Shown here in pieces: positions 22,768 through 25,915 of a stretch of 25,915 bases of DNA. Every line of letters starts with the position of its first letter. The first letter of the stretch is position 1. A model generated the notes under the pieces. It searched no databases. It worked only from the letters and a program-made list of their open reading frames with translations, and was not told the DNA's origin. This stretch comes from Serpens sp035306625 (GTDB lineage Bacteria; Pseudomonadota; Gammaproteobacteria; Pseudomonadales; Pseudomonadaceae), in contig DATGNS010000080.1 of the NCBI GenBank assembly GCA_035306625.1, positions 1-25,915 of the forward strand, read 5' to 3'. A program made the position numbers and the translations under genes.

Positions 22768-23877
22768 CTATAGGTCGGCGAGCGGGTGCGGGCCCTCCCA
22801 GCAGGGTTGAAAGTGTGCGGCGACGACGGCCTGCGGCACCTGCTGCACGTCGGGCCAGTGCCAGCGGGGCCGGTTGTCGCGGTCGATCAGGCGGGCGCGC
22901 ACGCCTTCGGCGAACTCCGGGTGGCGACAGCAGTTCAGGCTCAGGGTGTATTCCAGGCGGAACACCTCGGCCAGCGACAGGTGGCGGCTGCGCCTGAGCT
23001 GCTCCCAGACCAGGTGCGCGGTCAGCGGGCAGCCTTCGCGCAGGGTCTGGCCGGCACGACTGAACAGCGGCTCCTCCTCCTCACACAGGCTGCTCATGGC
23101 TTGCCAGGCCGCTGGCAGGTCGGCCACGTCCAACAGGGCGTCGATGCGCGGGCGCAGAGCCGCCCAGCGGCACTCGGGCAGTTGTCGGCGGGCCTCCTGT
23201 TCCAGCGCCTTGAGCAGGCTCAGCAGCTGGTGCTCAGGCTGGCGCTGCCAGTTCAGCTGGGCCAGGCCATCCAGCAGGGCCTCCTGCTGGTCATCCAGCA
23301 GCACCCGGTCGGCCAGCCCCAGGTACAGGGCGTCCGCGGCGGACAGCTGCACGCCGCCCAGGGCCAGGAACAGGCCGACGCGCCCCGGCAGGCGGGACAG
23401 GAACCAGCCGGCGCCCACGTCGGGGTACAGGCCGATGGAGATTTCCGGCATGCACAATCGCGACGAGGGGGTGACGATGCGAATGCCCGCGCCCTGCAGC
23501 AGGCCCATGCCGCCGCCCATCACGTAGCCGTGTCCCCAGCACAGCAGGGGCTTGGGGAAGGTGTGCAGGCGGTAGTCGAGCCGGTATTCGTCGGCGAAGA
23601 AGCGCGCCGCCAGCGGCGGCACCTCGCCGGGGTGCTGGCGGCAGGCGTCCACCAGCTGGCGGACGTCGCCGCCCGCGCAGAACGCCTTCTCGCCGCTGCC
23701 GCGCAGCAGCACGCAGGCGATGTCGGGATCCTCCGCCCAGGCCTCCAGCCGCTCCCTGAGCGCCTCGATCATCGGCAGGCTCAGGGCATTGAGGCTCTGG
23801 GGCGCGGCCAGGGTGGCCACGCCGATGCGCTGGCCGTCCAGGCCGCGGCGCTCCTCGAAACGTACCGGCGCGTTCAT
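22768..23877 (-). CDS. 3-hydroxyisobutyryl-CoA hydrolase-like enoyl-CoA hydratase/isomerase family protein
   Basis: This encodes 369 residues, longer than a simple crotonase and typical of the HIBCH subgroup. The oxyanion-hole segments are FCAGGDV (66-72) and GGGMG (121-125). The subgroup motif PEISIGLYPDVGAGWFLSRLPG (144-165) contains the catalytic Glu145 and Asp153. A C-terminal helical part (about 240-369) with TLSLNCCRHPEFAEGVRA near 320-340 covers the active site. It hydrolyses 3-hydroxyisobutyryl-CoA to free 3-hydroxyisobutyrate, releasing the product for the next enzyme and limiting toxic methacrylyl-CoA. Its ATG overlaps the stop of the upstream hydratase gene (ATGA), indicating coupled translation. 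Confidence 0.92.
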   Translation of the reverse strand: MNAPVRFEERRGLDGQRIGVATLAAPQSLNALSLPMIEALRERLEAWAEDPDIACVLLRGSGEKAFCAGGDVRQLVDACRQHPGEVPPLAARFFADEYRLDYRLHTFPKPLLCWGHGYVMGGGMGLLQGAGIRIVTPSSRLCMPEISIGLYPDVGAGWFLSRLPGRVGLFLALGGVQLSAADALYLGLADRVLLDDQQEALLDGLAQLNWQRQPEHQLLSLLKALEQEARRQLPECRWAALRPRIDALLDVADLPAAWQAMSSLCEEEEPLFSRAGQTLREGCPLTAHLVWEQLRRSRHLSLAEVFRLEYTLSLNCCRHPEFAEGVRARLIDRDNRPRWHWPDVQQVPQAVVAAHFQPCWEGPHPLADL

Positions 23878-24692
23878 GCGTTGCGCCAGCGCGGTTCGCG
23901 CTTTTCCAGGAAGGCGTTGACGCCCTCGCGGGTGTCGGCGGCGTCGAACAGATCGACGAAGCGCTCGCGCTCGGCGCTCAGCCAGCTGTTCGGGGCCCGC
24001 TCCCGGGCGCCCTGGATCAGCGGCTTGATGGTGCGCACCGCCACCGGGCTCTGCCGCTCCACCCGTGCCGCCAGCAGCAACGCCCGGTTGCGGGCCTCGC
24101 CCTCGTCCACCAGCTCCTCGATCAGGCCGATGCGCAGGGCGGTCTGCGCATCGATGCGTTCGCCGCAGAGGATCATGCGCTTGGCCCAGCCTTCGCCCAC
24201 CAGCCAGGGCAGCGCCTGGGTGCCGCCGGCACAGGGCAGCAGGCCCACCGAGGCCTCGGGCAGGGCCAGCTGCGCCTGGCGTTCGGCGATGCGGATGTCG
24301 CAGGCCAGAGCGCATTCCAGGCCGCCGCCCATGGCGTAGCCGTTGATGGCGGCGATGGACACCCCGCGAAAGTCGCGCAGGGCCTCGAAGGCCTCGCCGA
24401 ACAACCGGGCCATGTCGCGGGCGCGGGCCTTGTCGCCGTCGGCAAACAGTTTCAGGTCGGCACCGGCGCTGAAGAAGCGCTCGCCCTGGCCGGTGATCAC
24501 CAAAGCGTAGATGTCATCGTCGCGATTCAGGTGGTCCATCAGCAGCTTCAGGCCGATCAGCGAATCGCGGTCCCAGGTGTTGGCGGGCGGATGGTTGATG
24601 GTGATCAGCGCGGTATGGCCGATCTTTTCCACGGTGAGCTTGTGGGTCAGCTCCAGGGGAATGGACTGGTAGGGTTCCACGGCATGGGTCAT
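23874..24692 (-). CDS. Enoyl-CoA hydratase (crotonase family)
   Basis: This encodes 272 residues. The oxyanion-hole motifs FFSAGADL (73-80) and MGGGLECALACD (121-132) are present, with both catalytic glutamates, Glu126 and Glu146 (LPEASVGLLPCAGGTQ). This supports an active hydratase rather than an isomerase. In context it should hydrate methacrylyl-CoA to 3-hydroxyisobutyryl-CoA. The ATG at 24692 is chosen because family similarity begins soon after it; GGAGGA lies 11 bases upstream. A much longer in-frame extension to 25265 runs antisense-frame through the dehydrogenase gene and is rejected. It is 19 bases after the acyl-CoA dehydrogenase gene. Confidence 0.93.
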   Translation of the reverse strand: MTHAVEPYQSIPLELTHKLTVEKIGHTALITINHPPANTWDRDSLIGLKLLMDHLNRDDDIYALVITGQGERFFSAGADLKLFADGDKARARDMARLFGEAFEALRDFRGVSIAAINGYAMGGGLECALACDIRIAERQAQLALPEASVGLLPCAGGTQALPWLVGEGWAKRMILCGERIDAQTALRIGLIEELVDEGEARNRALLLAARVERQSPVAVRTIKPLIQGARERAPNSWLSAERERFVDLFDAADTREGVNAFLEKREPRWRNA

Positions 24693-24711
24693 GGTGTACG
24701 GCGTCCTCCGG

Positions 24712-25872
24712 TTACAGCGAATCGAGCGGTCCGTCACGGGCCAGCAGGCGACGAGCGATGATGACCCGCATGATTTCGTTGGTGCCTTCCAGGATCTGGT
24801 GCACACGGGTGTCGCGCACCCAGCGCTCCAGGGGGTAGTCATTGAGGTAACCATAGCCGCCGTGCAACTGCAGGGCCTGGTTGCAGAGCTCGAAGCACTG
24901 GTCGGTGGCGAAGCGCTTGGCCATGGCACAGTACAGGCCGGCTTCGGGGTGGCCGCGGTCCAGGCGGTCGGCGGCCAGACGCACCATCTGCCGGCTGGCG
25001 ACCAGGGCGGTGAGCATGTCGGCCAGGCGAAACTGCAGGGCCTGGAAGTCGGCCAGGGGGCGGCCGAACTGCTGGCGCTCGCCCAGGTAGCGGCAGGTCT
25101 GCTCCAGGGCGGCCTGGGCGGCGCCCAATGAACAGCTGGCAATGTTGATGCGTCCGCCATCCAGGGCGCGCATGGCGTAGGAGAAGCCCTGGCCTTCGGT
25201 GCCGACCAGCTGGCCGGCCGGCACGCGCACGTTGTCGAAGTGGATGGTGCGGGTCGGCTGGGCACGCCAGCCCATCTTGATCTCGTTGCGTCCGTAGCGG
25301 ATGCCGGGTGCGTCGGCCTCGACCAGGAAGCAGGAAATGCCCCGCGCGCCCGCCTCGCCGGTGCGCGCCATGACCAGCAGCAGCTGGGTGGCGCCGGCGC
25401 CGGAGATGAAGCACTTGCTGCCGCTGAGCAGGTAGTGGCCGCCGTCGCGCCGGGCGCGGGTCTGCAGGTGCGCGGCGTCCGAGCCGACTTGCGGTTCGGT
25501 CAGACAGTAGGAGGCCAGCAGCTCGCCGCTGATCAGGCGCGGCAGCCAGGCGGCCTTGAGCGTCGGGGCGGCGAAGCTGGCGAGCACCCAGCCGACCATG
25601 TTGTGGATGGTCATGTAGGCGGCCGTGGCCACGCAGCCGGCCGCCAGTTGCTCGAAGATCAGCGAGGCGGACAGTCGCGACAGGCCCAGGCCGCCGTCCG
25701 CGGCGTCCAGGTACAGGGCAAGGTAGCCCTGGCTGGCGGCGCGGCGCAGGACCTCGACCGGGAAGTGGTGCTCACGGTCCCAGTCGGCGGCATGGGGCGC
25801 CAGCTCGTGGCTGGCGAAGGCGCGGGCGCTGTCGATCAGCAGCCGTTGTTCGTCACTCGGTTCGAAGTCCAT
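24712..25872 (-). CDS. Acyl-CoA dehydrogenase, probably isobutyryl-CoA dehydrogenase
   Basis: This encodes 386 residues, the usual length. The N-terminal helical domain starts MDFEPSDEQRLLIDSARAFA. The flavin-domain signature ASYCLTEPQVGSDAA lies near 121-135, and QLHGGYGYLNDYPLERWVRD near 334-353 leads to the catalytic base Glu362 in LEGTNEIMRV. It oxidises a branched short-chain acyl-CoA with FAD and passes electrons to ETF. The isobutyryl-CoA assignment comes from the following hydratase, hydrolase and dehydrogenase genes, which complete the valine route; butyryl or 2-methylbutyryl specificity cannot be excluded from sequence. GAGG lies 6 bases before the ATG. Confidence 0.93.
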   Translation of the reverse strand: MDFEPSDEQRLLIDSARAFASHELAPHAADWDREHHFPVEVLRRAASQGYLALYLDAADGGLGLSRLSASLIFEQLAAGCVATAAYMTIHNMVGWVLASFAAPTLKAAWLPRLISGELLASYCLTEPQVGSDAAHLQTRARRDGGHYLLSGSKCFISGAGATQLLLVMARTGEAGARGISCFLVEADAPGIRYGRNEIKMGWRAQPTRTIHFDNVRVPAGQLVGTEGQGFSYAMRALDGGRINIASCSLGAAQAALEQTCRYLGERQQFGRPLADFQALQFRLADMLTALVASRQMVRLAADRLDRGHPEAGLYCAMAKRFATDQCFELCNQALQLHGGYGYLNDYPLERWVRDTRVHQILEGTNEIMRVIIARRLLARDGPLDSL

Positions 25873-25879
25873 GGGGACC

Positions 25880-25915
25880 TCACTGGAGTTTCTCCGGTTG
25901 GCCGGCGGCGCGGCG
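25880..25915 (-). CDS. C-terminal fragment of an upstream gene (window edge)
   Basis: On the minus strand an open frame enters from the window edge and ends RRAAGQPEKLQ followed by TGA, 7 bases before the acyl-CoA dehydrogenase start. Only 11 codons are visible, so neither coding status nor product can be proven. In Pseudomonas this operon is normally preceded by a methylmalonate-semialdehyde-type aldehyde dehydrogenase, which is the natural guess. Confidence 0.4.
   Translation of the reverse strand, partial: RRAAGQPEKLQ

Noticed and set aside
22786..24339. A 517-codon plus-strand open frame opposite the CoA hydrolase and hydratase genes
   Set aside because: Antisense shadow with biased composition; the minus strand carries conserved crotonase motifs.

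Overview
The window is high-GC DNA that reads as a gammaproteobacterium of the Pseudomonas group. The gene families, the order yajQ / ampG / DUF481 / SDR / HugZ-like / fxsA / groES-groEL, and the valine-catabolism block at the right end all resemble Pseudomonas from memory; no database search was possible. Genes are densely packed and almost all intact.

Left third (1-8046), housekeeping: yajQ; a minus-strand pair made of ampG (muropeptide permease) and an alkyltransferase-like DNA-repair protein; a DUF481 outer-membrane barrel protein; an SDR oxidoreductase divergent from a HugZ/PNPOx-like protein; fxsA; and groES-groEL behind a near-consensus heat-shock promoter.

Middle (8109-11954), small genes: a HerA-like (DUF853) ATPase; a 74-aa charged protein; a 330-base intergenic stretch with a long-range inverted repeat; a translationally coupled ZapB-like/ZapA-like pair; a DUF2780-type lipoprotein; tRNA-Gly(CCC); and an 82-aa lipoprotein.

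Core of interest (12046-21786), a compact Lap-type adhesion system. It holds a LapD-type c-di-GMP receptor, an 883-aa surface protein on the opposite strand (LapA-type retention module, VWA domain, RTX repeats, type I secretion signal), and a lapE-lapB-lapC-like secretion operon. Three points stand out. LapD carries Arg at residue 125, where I recall the LapG-contacting Trp. No LapG protease is encoded in the window. The likely LapG site in the adhesin reads DAAG instead of the usual TAAG/PAAG/AAAG. LapD and the adhesin end tail to tail inside one shared 10-bp palindrome that supplies both stop codons.

Right end (21843-25915), a minus-strand operon in pathway order for distal valine degradation: acyl-CoA dehydrogenase, enoyl-CoA hydratase, 3-hydroxyisobutyryl-CoA hydrolase, 3-hydroxyisobutyrate dehydrogenase. 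The tail of another gene lies just upstream at the window edge.
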